Assembly: GCA_963971575.1 (NCBI GenBank)
Contig: OZ020622.1
Span: 8,532,279-8,596,278, forward strand
From: Liopterus haemorrhoidalis
Taxonomy: Eukaryota > Arthropoda > Insecta > Coleoptera > Dytiscidae
DNA: 64,000 nucleotides
Direction of reading: 5' to 3'
In this document: positions 1 through 9,378 of the stretch, piece by piece
How the letters are laid out: the number at the start of each line of letters is the position of its first letter
Numbering within the stretch: the first letter of the stretch is position 1
Notes under the pieces: generated by a model
The model's input: only the letters and a program-made list of their open reading frames with translations
Told to the model about the DNA's origin: nothing
Database searches by the model: none
Position numbers and translations under genes: made by a program

Positions 1-258
1 CACGCCAAATACCCAGAACACCTACACAAGATTGGTATCACTCAGTTGCCACTCTGCACCTGTGACAATAGAACCGTAAGAAACCTAAACCACTTTTTTT
101 TTCAGTGTACCTCACATACAAATAATAGGTTACGATTCATCCAACAAATTACCAAGAAACTAAAGAAAGAACCTGTAGACATAAAGGATATTTTAAGGAA
201 CCCAAATACCTACAAATACATAATAATTTATATCAATGATTCCAAAATAGAAATTTAA
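1..258 (+). pseudogene. C-terminal end of a Jockey-like LINE ORF2
   Basis: Frame 1 is open from the window edge to a TAA at 256-258, about 85 residues. It carries a cysteine/histidine knuckle of the type found at the C-terminus of non-LTR retrotransposon ORF2 proteins (CTC, then HFFFQC). In the family this part follows the reverse transcriptase. The rest of the ORF lies outside the window to the left. An AATA-type tail follows, as expected for a LINE 3' end. The family is assigned from the motif and the tail only. Confidence 0.6.
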
Positions 259-380
259 GTTTACATTTTCTTGTAATAATCAAAGTTTTGTATACTAATT
301 GTAAATTGTTGTTAGCTGGCTAATATGGCTGTACAGGCTAAGACCAAATAAATAAATAAATAAAAAAATAAAAAGAAAAC
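259..380 (+). repeat. LINE 3' UTR with AATA-repeat tail
   Basis: A short untranslated stretch runs into a (AATA)n tract at about 341-363. The text just before the tract (CTGTACAGGCTAAGACC) resembles the 3' end of the Jockey-like copy near 44340-44390, which also ends in (AAAT)n. This is the 3' terminus of the LINE whose last codons lie at 1-258. Confidence 0.55.
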
Positions 381-536
381 AAAATTTTCGAAACAAAAAA
401 TGTATTAACTTGTATATGTATACGTCTTGACTTTAAAGTATAATGTTAAAAGACAATGAGGAAAGTGTTTATCGGGAATGTGGCTCGCACATGGATTGAA
501 GTATGAAAATTTAAATCTATCTCGTTGGATGCTTAC

Positions 537-662
537 CTGATGGCCCCTTTGATAAAGGCCGACATCACAGCAATACCAAGTCCACTTCCGGACACGATGA
601 AGATCTCAACAAACTCCCGCCTTCTTTTAAAATACTGAGCTACCATCAGAGTAGAACAATCT
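537..662 (-). CDS. Monocarboxylate-transporter-like (SLC16/MFS) gene, internal exon
   Basis: This 126-nt exon lies between an acceptor (TTGCAG, ending at 663) and a donor (CAG|GTAAGC, GT at 536-535). It starts with the third base of an Arg codon left open by the upstream exon and encodes 41 residues plus two bases of the next codon. The product includes LMVAQYFKRRREFVE and a glycine-rich helix (VSGSGLGIAVMS), typical of the middle of an insect monocarboxylate-transporter-like MFS protein. The KRRREF stretch would be cytoplasmic between membrane helices. The reading phase joins exactly to the exon at 718-925, which supports a real, unbroken gene. Members of the family move monocarboxylates or related solutes across membranes; the substrate here cannot be told. 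The next exon lies off the left edge. Confidence 0.85.
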
Positions 663-717
663 CTGCAATATAAAAGAAATTATAGATCCATAATAACAGA
701 TGTCAAAATGATCTTAC

Positions 718-925
718 CTGGTGATTCCTACGCCTATCCCGATCACAGTACCGTAGCTAAAGAAGAGTTGATGGAACTGACTCGCAAATGAAGTGAAGAG
801 ACACCCTAGAGCAGTAACCAATCCACCCATGACGGCAGTTACTCTTGTAGACTTCCTCCGACAGAAAGCTATAGTAACTGGACTCACGAGTAACGCCACA
901 CCAGTTGATAACGCTCCCAGCCATC
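718..925 (-). CDS. Monocarboxylate-transporter-like (SLC16/MFS) gene, internal exon
   Basis: This 208-nt exon has an acceptor TTTTCAG ending at 926 and a donor CAG|GTAAGAT with GT at 717-716. It begins in phase with two bases of a Gly codon, encodes 68 residues with no stop, and ends two bases into the Arg codon completed at 662. The protein has three hydrophobic segments (GALSTGVALLVSPVTIA, VMGGLVTALGCLFTSF, FFSYGTVIGIGVGIT). A basic CRRKSTR loop lies between the first two, as in the RK-rich loops of MFS transporters. The intron to the next exon is only 55 nt, an ordinary insect size. Upstream exons, including the usual N-terminal DGGWGWVV signature of SLC16 proteins, were not found in the window. 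Confidence 0.87.
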
Positions 926-1066
926 CTGAAAACAAAGATCCCAAATTAAAAAGTGTTACCACTTTACGTTACTTTTACTAGTTAACAGGTCTACATATCA
1001 ACGCACAAAAAACAAATATATTTCGCATTGGCACGAATAACTTGAGAATAATATAAATCAATGTTG

Positions 1067-1171
1067 GGCCTTGAAGATTTTGATGAATTTTGCTACCAAG
1101 GTAGCATAATTGCCAAAGATGGAGTCAACTTGGACGTTAAGCAGCGCTTTAACAAAGTTAGACAAGCTTTG
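1067..1171 (+). pseudogene. RTE-like LINE reverse-transcriptase fragment
   Basis: Thirty-five codons without a stop read as FCYQGSIIAKDG followed by LDVKQRFNKVRQAL. This is the YLGS...DGG...V..R..KAR block that lies downstream of the reverse-transcriptase core in many insect LINEs. A related block occurs at 50700-50800. It is an isolated fragment in the region upstream of the transporter exons (minus strand), so most likely intronic or intergenic. Confidence 0.6.
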
Positions 1172-1237
1172 GTATGTTGAATATTATCTGGAGATCTTTT
1201 CAGTTAGCGAGAAACTTGAAAATACAGTTGTTGTATG

Positions 1238-3065
1238 CAGTGCTGTAATGTATCTAGTTACAATTATCTAGCTACAGTAACTAGATACTTTTTCAAGTAT
1301 CTAGATATAGTAACTAGATACTTTTTCAAGTATATAAATACAAATTAGATACTTTTTGAAATATGTATCTGTATCTAGATATTTAAATTTAAGTATCTTG
1401 TATTTGTATTTCAGATACTTTGTTCCTTACTTTATTTTTATACCGTGATACCGAGCTGATATAATAGTTTAATTATAAATTGTCATTTTAAATATTTTAT
1501 TTTTACTATAAACAAAATTCAGAGAACAATTGAAATTCTGACGTTTACAAATTAAATTGATATAGAATGTCAAAATGAAAATGTTATTCTCACTCGTTTT
1601 TCGTAGCTTCTGAACGGCCGTAAAAATAGTAGGTATGTAATGGGTCTTTATTAATGAAAACTAAGTTTTTGAATAAATATTGTTGCTATTTAGATGACCA
1701 ATTTATTAAAAACATATGAAAAATTATATCCACACAAGTGGTTTGGGAGTAAGACAAATTATGACCCTTCAAAAGTATCTAGTGATTGAAAATACACTTT
1801 GACAACTTTTTTGAGGTTTTTCATCATTTAAGGTCTCTAGTCCGCCTAACCCAAAGGCTGGCTATGCTAATGTGGATATTAAGTTTATTTCCTAATCGAA
1901 ATCAGTAAGATAAGGTTTGTTTCCTAAAGGACATGAAATTAAATAAATTATTAAACATTCAAATAAATTTAATTTGCAAGCGTCAGAATGCCAACTGAAA
2001 TTTTGTTTATAAATTAAATTTGTAAAATGATATATAAAACATATTTCTTATCAGTAATTTTTTATTAGTGATCAAAAATGATCGTGACATTACACGAATT
2101 CCACTACATTAGGGCTAAAATTTGACTGAAAGGAACATCCCCTTAACAAGAACATAGCTACGTATCTATAAAACCAACATTAGCCTTATAACGTATAAGA
2201 CTATGCACATATAACTAACATAATTATACGTTATTTAGTACAAAATTATTCCGTAGAATAGTGATTTAACTTGAATTTAGGAGGCTTTTTGTGACGTCAA
2301 AAAACATGCACTGTTTGTTTGGTAAAAAATATGGTATTTTCATTTTTCAGTGTTTTTTACAAAAGTATCTAGCTATATAATAATATATATTTATTAACAG
2401 CCTTGCGGCCAATAAAAAGACAAATACATACAAATTAAACAAACAAGATAAACTATACAAAAAAAAAAGAATAAATAAATAATGAACAAAAATAAAGAAC
2501 ATATAAAGTGTGAAATTGTCCTCAATAATACTATTATACATTATATATAGTCTATCTCAGAAATAGCGATAGTATAAATTTTTTTGTCAGGCAGTTACCA
2601 GTGGCGTGCACATTTTAAACACGTTTAAATTGGTTTTGTGTATTTCTATATTACTATTTATCATTTTATTAAACGCACGCCTGTGACCATATTTGTCATA
2701 TCATTAAACTCACGCCTGTGACCATATTTTTCTTCAAAATTTTACGGTAAAATTTTTATGATCTATTGTGTTTTTCGTATTCCCATATAAGATGTGCGGG
2801 CACACTCGGTTGTTTTTTAACAATATTTCGTTTCGAACTATTCATATTTTGTGTGCCGATCTGTGGGAAAAAACAATAACTTTTTACAAATAATAAATTT
2901 TATTACTATCGCTCTTTCTGAGATAGACTATAGATACAAACATTTTTGGCATGTATCTGTATCTAGATATTTTTTATAATTCTGTATCGGTATCTGTAGC
3001 TAGATATAATATTTCTTGGGTATCTGTATCTAGATATTTTTTTAAATGTATCTATTACAACACTG
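1238..3065. mobile_element. hAT-type non-autonomous DNA transposon, 1.83 kb
   Basis: The element starts CAGTGCTGTAATGTATC and ends (reverse complement) CAGTGTTGTAATAGATAC, a hAT-style inverted terminus. It is flanked by an exact 8-bp direct repeat, GTTGTATG, at 1230-1237 and 3066-3073, which is the hAT target-duplication length. Both ends carry many variants of the palindromic word TATCTAGATA within about 150 bp. No transposase-like reading frame was seen, so it must have relied on a related enzyme. A smaller inverted-repeat element is nested at 2548-2930. Confidence 0.85.
2548..2930. mobile_element. TA-flanked MITE (Tc1/mariner type) nested in the hAT element
   Basis: The left end (TATAGTCTATCTCAGAAA at 2546) and right end (GAGATAGACTATA, ending 2932) are inverted repeats of about 28 bp with one or two mismatches, bounded by TA. 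There is no coding frame. Inside is a direct duplication: CACGCCTGTGACCATATT occurs at about 2676 and again at about 2712. The TATAGTC start is shared with the larger element at 21769-22832, which carries DDE-transposase remains. Confidence 0.78.
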
Positions 3066-3806
3066 GTTGTATGGTAAAATACTAGACCAGCTATGGCGTA
3101 TCTTTTTCCCAGACGGGTCAAAACTAAATTTGATCTTTTTTAGATTCATATCGCGGATCAAATATATAATGCGCAAATAAAAATTTGCCTCTCCCAGGTG
3201 TAAATGTTTGTGTGCAATCCCCTGCTAATTTCGTTAACGCTTTAACCCGAGTTATCAAATAGACAATTGTGAGAACTTATCACTGTGCATTATTTTCGGT
3301 GGGGGGAATTTTCTATGTGAACATAATTCCGTATGAGCACTTTTCTGTGGGCATTTTTCGCGACAATAATCTAGGAAATAAGATAAATATTGTTTGCAAA
3401 TAAAACAACTCTTAACATAATACGCTGAAAGAGTTTCGTGAAGACCCTATGCTGCATAAAGGGCTATATAGTCCTTTATACCATCGTTAATTTACTGGTC
3501 AGTGAAGAGTAATTAGTACAGAATGCGTGCGGTCCATTATAGTTGCAGCTGGTATATATCGCTGCCACTAAAGACCTCATCAGAGGAAGATTATCTGAGC
3601 AATAAATTCACTAACAACGTTACGACTCAGACATAGAACTAAGATATACTTGATTCTCTTTGTTTCTCTTCTAGTAGAAAAGATAATTGGATAGTACAGG
3701 AAAACAATCAATAAATTGGAAATTAAAAATGATAGTATAAGATAAAAACTTGTGGTTGTTAAGTGTTTCTTGCAACTGTACTTTTAAACGTGTTTATTCA
3801 CACTAA
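3066..3806. other. No recognised feature
   Basis: AT-rich sequence after the hAT element. Only short broken frames were seen on both strands and no repeat was recognised. Confidence 0.5.
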
Positions 3807-3959
3807 TGTCGAAAATGTTCGTCTGCGCAAGATGGAAGGATAAATTTCTAGCGAAAACCAAATGATGAATTTAAAATGAAATATCTGCAGGCCACGGTAA
3901 AACATGGAGGTGGTCATGTAATACTTTGGGATTCTATGTCCACACACTGCTTTCATTGA
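3807..3959 (+). pseudogene. Tc1-type transposase fragment
   Basis: About fifty codons with one internal stop read DGRINF*RKPNDEF, then YLQATVKHGGGHVILWDSMS. TVKHGGGSVMVWG is a hallmark block of Tc1 transposases just before the second catalytic aspartate. A TGA ends the frame at 3957-3959. No catalytic residue is left in the fragment and no terminal repeats were found, so this is a dead scrap. Confidence 0.75.
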
Positions 3960-4235
3960 ACACTTGCATATAAGCGAGTCGTCCAAGGCAATATTGTTTC
4001 CATAAGATATAGCAGACTGCAGGCCAACTGTAGCTTAGTACGCTAGCAACTATTAGTTGTTTACTAATATTCCATAAAATAAGAGTTTTTAAACATTTTA
4101 TAATATAAATATCGTTAAATAAAGTATATTTATATCGTTTATTTAGAATTTACTTAGAAATTCGAAAACACAATATATCAAGAAAAGAAAATCTAAAACG
4201 AGTACAAAATACAATAAATATATCAAGAAAAATTT

Positions 4236-5199
4236 TTATGTGAAGTGTGAATTTTCACACATTTCAGGATTTTGCAAGTGAATAATGATTATTTGGGATG
4301 CCAAAACAAATTTTATATTAAAATATTTTTTTAGTTAATTGTAATTCGAACGCCTAATACCATTATTTAGGTTTCTAAATATGTGCAGTATTTTTTTTTT
4401 TATATATAGCAAGGTTCATTAAGAATTTTAAAAATTGCGCCTATGGCTTCCATTGGTTGTTATAAGTTCCGCCCCTCTCATTTCGTGTACATTGAAACAG
4501 AATTAAATTATAATTTAAACAATTTCCACTGGTTATTAAATTTACGCTTTTAAAAATTAAATGCAACATTTACCAAAATATAACTAGAATTTTGAAAAAA
4601 TAATTTAAACAATATAAATATTAAAAAAAAAAAAAAAAAAACAAAAAATAATATTGTCTCTTCTCGCAGGGTTCGATCCCTTTCGAATCGAGTTACTTGG
4701 GTGAAACGCCAGCGTCAAAACCACTACACCAGCATACACGTTCCATTGTAGCGTATTACAAAGCTATAACTTGTGTACATTAGCAAAAAATCACAAAAAA
4801 TGCGTTTTTTTCCAAAAACGTAATCTGATCAAAAATTCCTGTTGTACTATTCCGGTTCACACCAATGTACATTACTTAGAATTTTTTCAGATTTTTAGTT
4901 TAAACCATCTGAGCTAGGGTGTCCAAGTACCAAGGGCTTTAATTTGATACCCTACTCAGAATTATATAAAAATATCCGTTTTTTCGATGAGCACATATTT
5001 GTTTAAATTTTTAGGGGGATATGTTTCTTAGATGTTTTAGTATTTTTCCTATGTGCGGGTCAAAGAGTTGTATAAGCATGCCAAATTTCAACTCTCTAGG
5101 TTTAGCCGTTTGGATACAATTTTTACCGAAGAGACAGACAGACAGACGACAAAATGACGGTATAAGGGTTTTTTGGACATACCTACAAAACCCTAAAAA
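4236..5199 (-). mobile_element. Helentron-like (HINE) repeat, copy 1
   Basis: One of five long copies of a roughly 1-kb family. Read on the minus strand, it begins AGGGTTTTGTAGGTATG and continues to a GTCT-type microsatellite. It ends with the inverted complement of its start (ACCTGCAAAACCCT in other copies), followed by a GTGTGAATTTTCACAC hairpin and a few bases. These are the features described for Helentron-associated elements such as DINE-1. This copy lacks roughly 100 bp of the interior present in copies 2 to 4. A tRNA-Glu-like module lies at 4665-4735 on the minus strand. The copy sits in one half of a small local duplication: AATCTAAAACGAGTA occurs at 4191 and a near match at 5200. Confidence 0.72.
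4665..4735 (-). other. tRNA-Glu-like module in Helentron-like copy 1
   Basis: On the minus strand the sequence reads TGGTGTAGTGG, an A-box-like word, then a block containing TTTCACCCAAG, like the anticodon arm of tRNA-Glu(UUC). It ends in GGATCGAACC, which fits the B-box pattern GWTCRANNC. The 3' half does not fold as a normal T arm, so this is a tRNA-related relic, not a functional tRNA. Confidence 0.55.
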
Positions 5200-5838
5200 G
5201 ATCTAAAACGAGTATTACGGTAAAAAATTACATCTGAATACACAAAATAATTAATGCAATCTGTCAACTGCCTTTCTGTAACTTGAAAAATTCTCTTTTC
5301 ATAACTTCCATGTATTAGTAGAATGTTTTATAAAATTTGGACATTGCTTACAAAAAACGAAAATAGATTAGAGTAACCTATAAAATCTCAATATTTTAAA
5401 AATGTTTATTTAATCCAACCCTGCAGGAAGGATTGGAAATATTTTTTATTGAATCCTGTGATTAATATCAACTGTGTGATCCAGAACTTCCTGTTCGTGA
5501 TTTAGTGCTTCTCTAAGAATACCTACTAGATAAGAGTTTGTTTGCTGATTGTCCGTTTCTCTTTCACTCCCATTCTCATGAATAATATATCTTCTCACGT
5601 TAAAATATTTCCCAAAAATATTTATTTTCAGATTTATCTTCACGGTTAACATTTATCATTTTCGAAATATAAAAACAAAGAAAAAATCTTGAATACTGTG
5701 AAGTAGGTTGATGTTTATACTCAACAAATCTGCTATCATACTCTGTTAAGTGTCAGATTTTCTCGGACATAAACGTAAATCCGAGCAAGTAATTCGAATA
5801 ACCATCGTTTTCGCACCACGCAAACTCAAATTGATAAT
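5200..5838. other. No recognised gene
   Basis: AT-rich sequence with short open frames on both strands and no recognisable product. The last 100 bases may belong to the old mariner whose first recognised codons start at 5839, but no match could be made there. Confidence 0.45.
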
Positions 5839-5902
5839 ATGCATCCGCAGAGACGTCGTACAGTGCGCACCGAAGAAGCTGTTTCTGCTGTGGAGTGTAG
5901 TA

Positions 5903-7210
5903 CAAGGTGTCTCAAAAGAAATTTTATATTTATTTAGCTTACTGCGTGAACGCAACGTATCCGAGGGGCGCGGGGGTTATGTCAATCGGTAGCCTGGCTC
6001 TTGGGAATTTAGTCGCTATGGAGCGTTTCTCGGGAGCAGACCGCGCGTTATGCGTGCGAGTTTTACAAAAACGGTGATTCGGCGACTGTAGCGCGTAGAA
6101 AATTCTGCAGTATTCGAGGTTTTCGCCACTTAAATGATGCGCCAAACATTCCTCTCATTCGACATTGGGTTAAAAAGTTTGAAGAGACTGGTACAACGCT
6201 GGATAAATCAAAATCCGGGCGACCTAGGTCATCAAGAACGGTAGAAAACGTGGAGAATGTTAATCAGTCGGTTCGTGACGACCCGAACCTTTCAATTCGG
6301 AAGCGCGCAAGTGCTTTAAATGTGCATAGATCATCATTACATCGCATTATGCACAAAGACCTAAAGCTGCACCCCTACAAAATTCAATTGGTGCAAGAAT
6401 TAAAGCCCCAAGATGCCAGTCAGAGGCTTAATTTCGTAAATCAGGTGATTGAGCGATTTTCAACGTTTACCAACATTTTGTTTTCGGATGAAGCTCATTT
6501 TCATCTTAATGGCCACGTAAATAAGAAGAACTGCCGCTACTGGAGTGCAACGATACCGAAACGCAAACATCAGAAACCCCTACATTCGCCTAAAGTGACC
6601 GTATGGGCTGCGATGTCGGCGCGAGGAATTATCGGCCCTTACTTTTTTGAAGACGAAAGGGGGCGTGCAGTTACAGTGAATTCAGAACGTTATGTGGAGA
6701 TGTTAGACAACTTCTTGGTACCTGAACTGCAAAACTTTCCTGGCTATAACCAAAGAACATGGTTCCAACAGGACGGAGCAACTTCACACACGTCCAATAT
6801 GTCTCTGCCACGTGTTCGTGAAATTTTCTCAGGCAAATTGATCTCCCGGAGAGGTGACATAAATTGGCCTCCACGCAGTCCAGATTTAACCCCTATGGAC
6901 TTTTTCCTATGGGGTTATCTTAAATCTAAAGTTTACGCCAATAAACCGACTTCACTGGCGCATTTGAAAGAAAATATCCGTCACGAAATGGCAGCCATCC
7001 CTGAGTCCACCTGCCGAGCCGTCATAAGTAATTTTACTGTTCGATTAAATGAGCGCCGAGAACGCGAGGGTCTACATTTAGACGATATTATTTTTAAGAA
7101 ATAAATCCCCAAAAAGTGTATTTTAATAATTAATAAACATTTTTTCTATATACAGCTTACTTTTTTTTTAATCGATCCACTAAATATAAAATTTCTTTTG
7201 AGACACCTTG
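5903..7210 (+). mobile_element. mariner-like (DD41D, rosa-type) transposon, copy 1
   Basis: Perfect inverted ends of about 28 bp (CAAGGTGTCTCAAAAGAAAT...) are flanked by TA at 5901-5902 and 7211-7212. At 1308 bp with one transposase frame it has the size of a complete mariner. It inserted into an older mariner. A second copy with a 383-bp deletion lies at 59457-60381, and the two are nearly identical outside the deletion, so the family moved recently. Confidence 0.9.
6013..7104 (+). CDS. mariner-like transposase (DD41D spacing), frame broken near the start
   Basis: The frame is open from after a TAG at 6010-6012 to a TAA at 7102-7104. It contains helix-turn-helix text (LIRHWVKKFEETGTTLDK, NVHRSSLHRIMHKDLKLHPY), then FSDEAHFHLNG with the first catalytic Asp. 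TWFQQDGATSHT holds the second Asp and PRSPDLTPMDFFLWGY the third. I count 41 residues between the second Asp and the Asp of PMD, the spacing used to define the rosa-like DD41D group. The natural start appears to be the ATG at 6018 (MERFSGADRA), but it is one base out of frame with the rest. The same one-base offset exists in the copy at 59572. Enzymes of this family cut and paste DNA at TA sites. All three catalytic Asp are present, but a working protein would need a frameshift or another start. Confidence 0.85.
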   Translation, partial: SLWSVSREQTARYACEFYKNGDSATVARRKFCSIRGFRHLNDAPNIPLIRHWVKKFEETGTTLDKSKSGRPRSSRTVENVENVNQSVRDDPNLSIRKRASALNVHRSSLHRIMHKDLKLHPYKIQLVQELKPQDASQRLNFVNQVIERFSTFTNILFSDEAHFHLNGHVNKKNCRYWSATIPKRKHQKPLHSPKVTVWAAMSARGIIGPYFFEDERGRAVTVNSERYVEMLDNFLVPELQNFPGYNQRTWFQQDGATSHTSNMSLPRVREIFSGKLISRRGDINWPPRSPDLTPMDFFLWGYLKSKVYANKPTSLAHLKENIRHEMAAIPESTCRAVISNFTVRLNERREREGLHLDDIIFKK

Positions 7211-7557
7211 TATTAAGGAGGACCCGAATGAGTAGATTGACTGTGATGATTACTGACTTGTTCGTTCCCCAATTGAATGCCATTAATGTGGAAAAGCTGT
7301 GGTTTCAACAAGACGGCGCAACATGCCAAACAGCGCTATGTGAAGTCGCTAATCTACGTCGATAAACCAGAGACGATGGACGACTTGAAAGCCAACATTT
7401 GCAGCGTTATTGCCGATATACGGCTCCAGATGCTCCAAAAAGTGGTCGTAAATTGGACTTCCAGATTGCGCTTTATTCGAGCCAGCCCATATGTCCGAAA
7501 TCGTATTTAAACATATGTGTTTTATTTCATTTAAAAGTTCTATACCTCTAAAAAAAA

Positions 7558-8089
7558 CACCTTTTACTTTTCGTTGTTCAAGAATATTCGCAATTTTCGT
7601 GAATCATAACAAAATAAAATGATCGATTATTAATACGTATTCGTTTGTTTTAAAAATGTAATTAATTTCTTTTCTGAATCTATTGAGATTTGTTTTTTTA
7701 AAAGTATCATTCTTTACTTTATTTTTAATTGAAACAAAAGCAGGAAGTAATTAATACTGAACAAGAAATCATTGGAGCCAAATTTAATGTTGGCAAGAAA
7801 CTCCCTAGTCGTAAAACCGTATTTGGTTACTTTTTGTTTGCAGAGAAACGAGCTCTCTGACAAATCTCTGTCGGCACCTTGTCAAAAAGTCGAGCCATCA
7901 CATGTTAATTGATCTTACTTGTCACTACAAAAACATCGCAAACAAGAAATAGGAAAAAAATAAGATCAGATTACGAAGACAATTGGTCGTCTTTGTTTGC
8001 AAATGGATAATAATAATTCTTGCAAAACATACTTTGACAGCTTGACTTTATTATTCCAGTAGTATCAAATAGTTTCATTTAGATTAGGG
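7558..8089. other. No recognised feature
   Basis: AT-rich spacer between the old mariner and the hAT remnant. No open frame of note and no repeat recognised. Confidence 0.5.
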
Positions 8090-8436
8090 CAGTGTTTCTC
8101 AAACTATCTAATGTGGCGGACAAATAAATTAAAAAAATATAAAATGAATAAAAATAGTAGTAAAAAGAATTAAAAAAGTTACAACATATAATACGTTAAG
8201 CTCATACAAACATTTCTTGGTCAAAATAGTATATGTTTTCTGTAAATAACACTGGTCAACACAATTTTTGCTCTACAACAAATACATATTTTCGGCCAAA
8301 TAATGCTTCTATCGTTTAATTTTAGACGTCGATACTGTAATTGGTACAAATTTGGCGAACAATAAGGACTAAATAATTAGAAAATATTCTTAAAATTTTA
8401 TTTATAGTGAAAGAAAGAAAATGAGAACAGTTTTAA

Positions 8437-8679
8437 TTACATTTTAATGCATTGGAGTGTTAAAATAAAAATACAAAATAATTTAAGGATTAAATAGTCG
8501 TTTGTAAGATCTTCTGGAGTGCACCATTCCAGATAAGTCTCAGGTTTCAAGCTCATGTTGCCCAGATGATGATAATTTTCAATCAAATTTTCAACGACCT
8601 TCACATAATTTTCGGCTTTTTTATTCCCAAGAAAATTTTTGATAAGCGCCACGAAAGACTGCCATGCATTCTTCTCCAT
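8437..8679 (-). pseudogene. Fragment of a TE-associated protein of unknown function
   Basis: The frame encodes AWQSFVALIKNFLGNKKAEN, then YVKVVENLIENYHHLG and NMSLKPETYLEW. The pattern AW.SF....NFLGN.KA.NY...V..L..NY..LG.NMSLK recalls a protein segment often seen in insect repeat-associated ORFs, usually followed by a HGERFHQD motif. That motif is missing here because the frame runs into unrelated text. The function is unknown. It lies inside the eroded hAT-type element. Confidence 0.4.
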
Positions 8680-8789
8680 AAGGTACTAAGTACTTTACCC
8701 TTGACCTTGCAAACCCCGCCGTTGTAAAAAGGTCTATAACAAGTAAATTGATTATTGAATCTTGTCAAAATTACCAACGATATAAAAGT

Positions 8790-9072
8790 CTTCTTATTCT
8801 TAACAATATTTGTAATATAAGTTTTTGCTGTTAAGTCAATAATAAGGGAGTAATTTAAACTTTTAATTTTTGGGATTTTTCCGCCATAACTCTCCAAATA
8901 TTTATCCAATCAAAAAAATGCATTTAGATAAAAGATTTGTCTTCTTATTCGTAACAATATTTGTCATATAAATTTTTACAGTTAAGTGAATAATAAGGGC
9001 GTAATTTAAATTTTTGGGTTGAAAAATTTATTTCTTTTTGATTGAATTAATATTTGAGTTAGGTCGGAAAAA
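8790..9072. repeat. Imperfect direct and inverted repeats
   Basis: A block of about 70 bp (CTTCTTATTC.TAACAATATT, then AATAATAAGGG.GTAATTTAAA) occurs at about 8792-8862 and again at 8940-9012. Between and after the copies, CCGCCATAACTCTCCAAATA at 8880 is matched in inverted form by the text near 9052-9072. Confidence 0.55.
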
Positions 9073-9378
9073 CCCCAAAAATTCAAGATTGGGCTCTACT
9101 GAACTTACCCGCTCTAAAATCGATACTTTTGTAAATATTAACTAAAATATTTATAATAATAATTAAAATAAAACGTTTCTTGAGAACGTTAAGTGCGAGT
9201 TTCAAACGAGAATCTGTTACTACAAATTATTAATTTTTATAAAAACCATGCTACTCCCTGAATGGGCTACTTTTAAATTATACTATTGTTTTATTCTTTT
9301 CTGGAAACTCGCCGCGGACCGACATCCGATGACTCGCATACCGGCACCGATCCGTGTACCACAATTTTAGTATCACTG

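Larger units (their letters stand above)
5839..7557 (+). mobile_element. Old DD41D-type mariner remnant, split by a younger mariner
   Basis: Two pieces flank the element at 5903-7210. The left piece (5839-5899) encodes RRRTVRTEEAVSAVE, the helix-turn-helix linker seen in this transposase group. The right piece (7213-7511) encodes LWFQQDGATCQTA in one frame, then YVKSLIYVDKPETMDDLKAN and WTSRLRFIRASP in another. The segment with the third catalytic Asp has been deleted. The end, GTTCTATACCTCTAAAAA near 7535-7552, matches the terminus of the element at 14396-14962, so both belong to one family. Confidence 0.7.
8090..9378 (-). mobile_element. Degraded hAT-type element
   Basis: The left end CAGTGTTTCTCAAAC and the right end (reverse complement CAGTGATACTAAAATTG) have the CAGTG start and A-rich text usual for hAT termini. 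The 8-bp flanks GATTAGGG (8082-8089) and GTTTAGGT (9379-9386) match at six of eight positions, as expected for an eroded target duplication. A minus-strand coding scrap lies at 8437-8679 and internal repeats at 8790-9072. The boundaries are less certain than for the hAT elements at 1238, 45382 and 47134. Confidence 0.55.

Noticed and set aside
2347..2541. Minus-strand frame of 64 codons rich in hydrophobic residues
   Set aside because: It is translated low-complexity AT sequence inside a non-coding hAT element; no domain and no conservation.
5750..5992. Overlapping frames on both strands near the left end of the DD41D mariner
   Set aside because: They run across the element border and are shadows of two different mariners; the real coding text is in other frames.
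8601..8909. 102-codon minus-strand frame
   Set aside because: It overlaps the recognisable fragment at 8437-8679 in another frame and its upstream part is only the diverged direct repeat.
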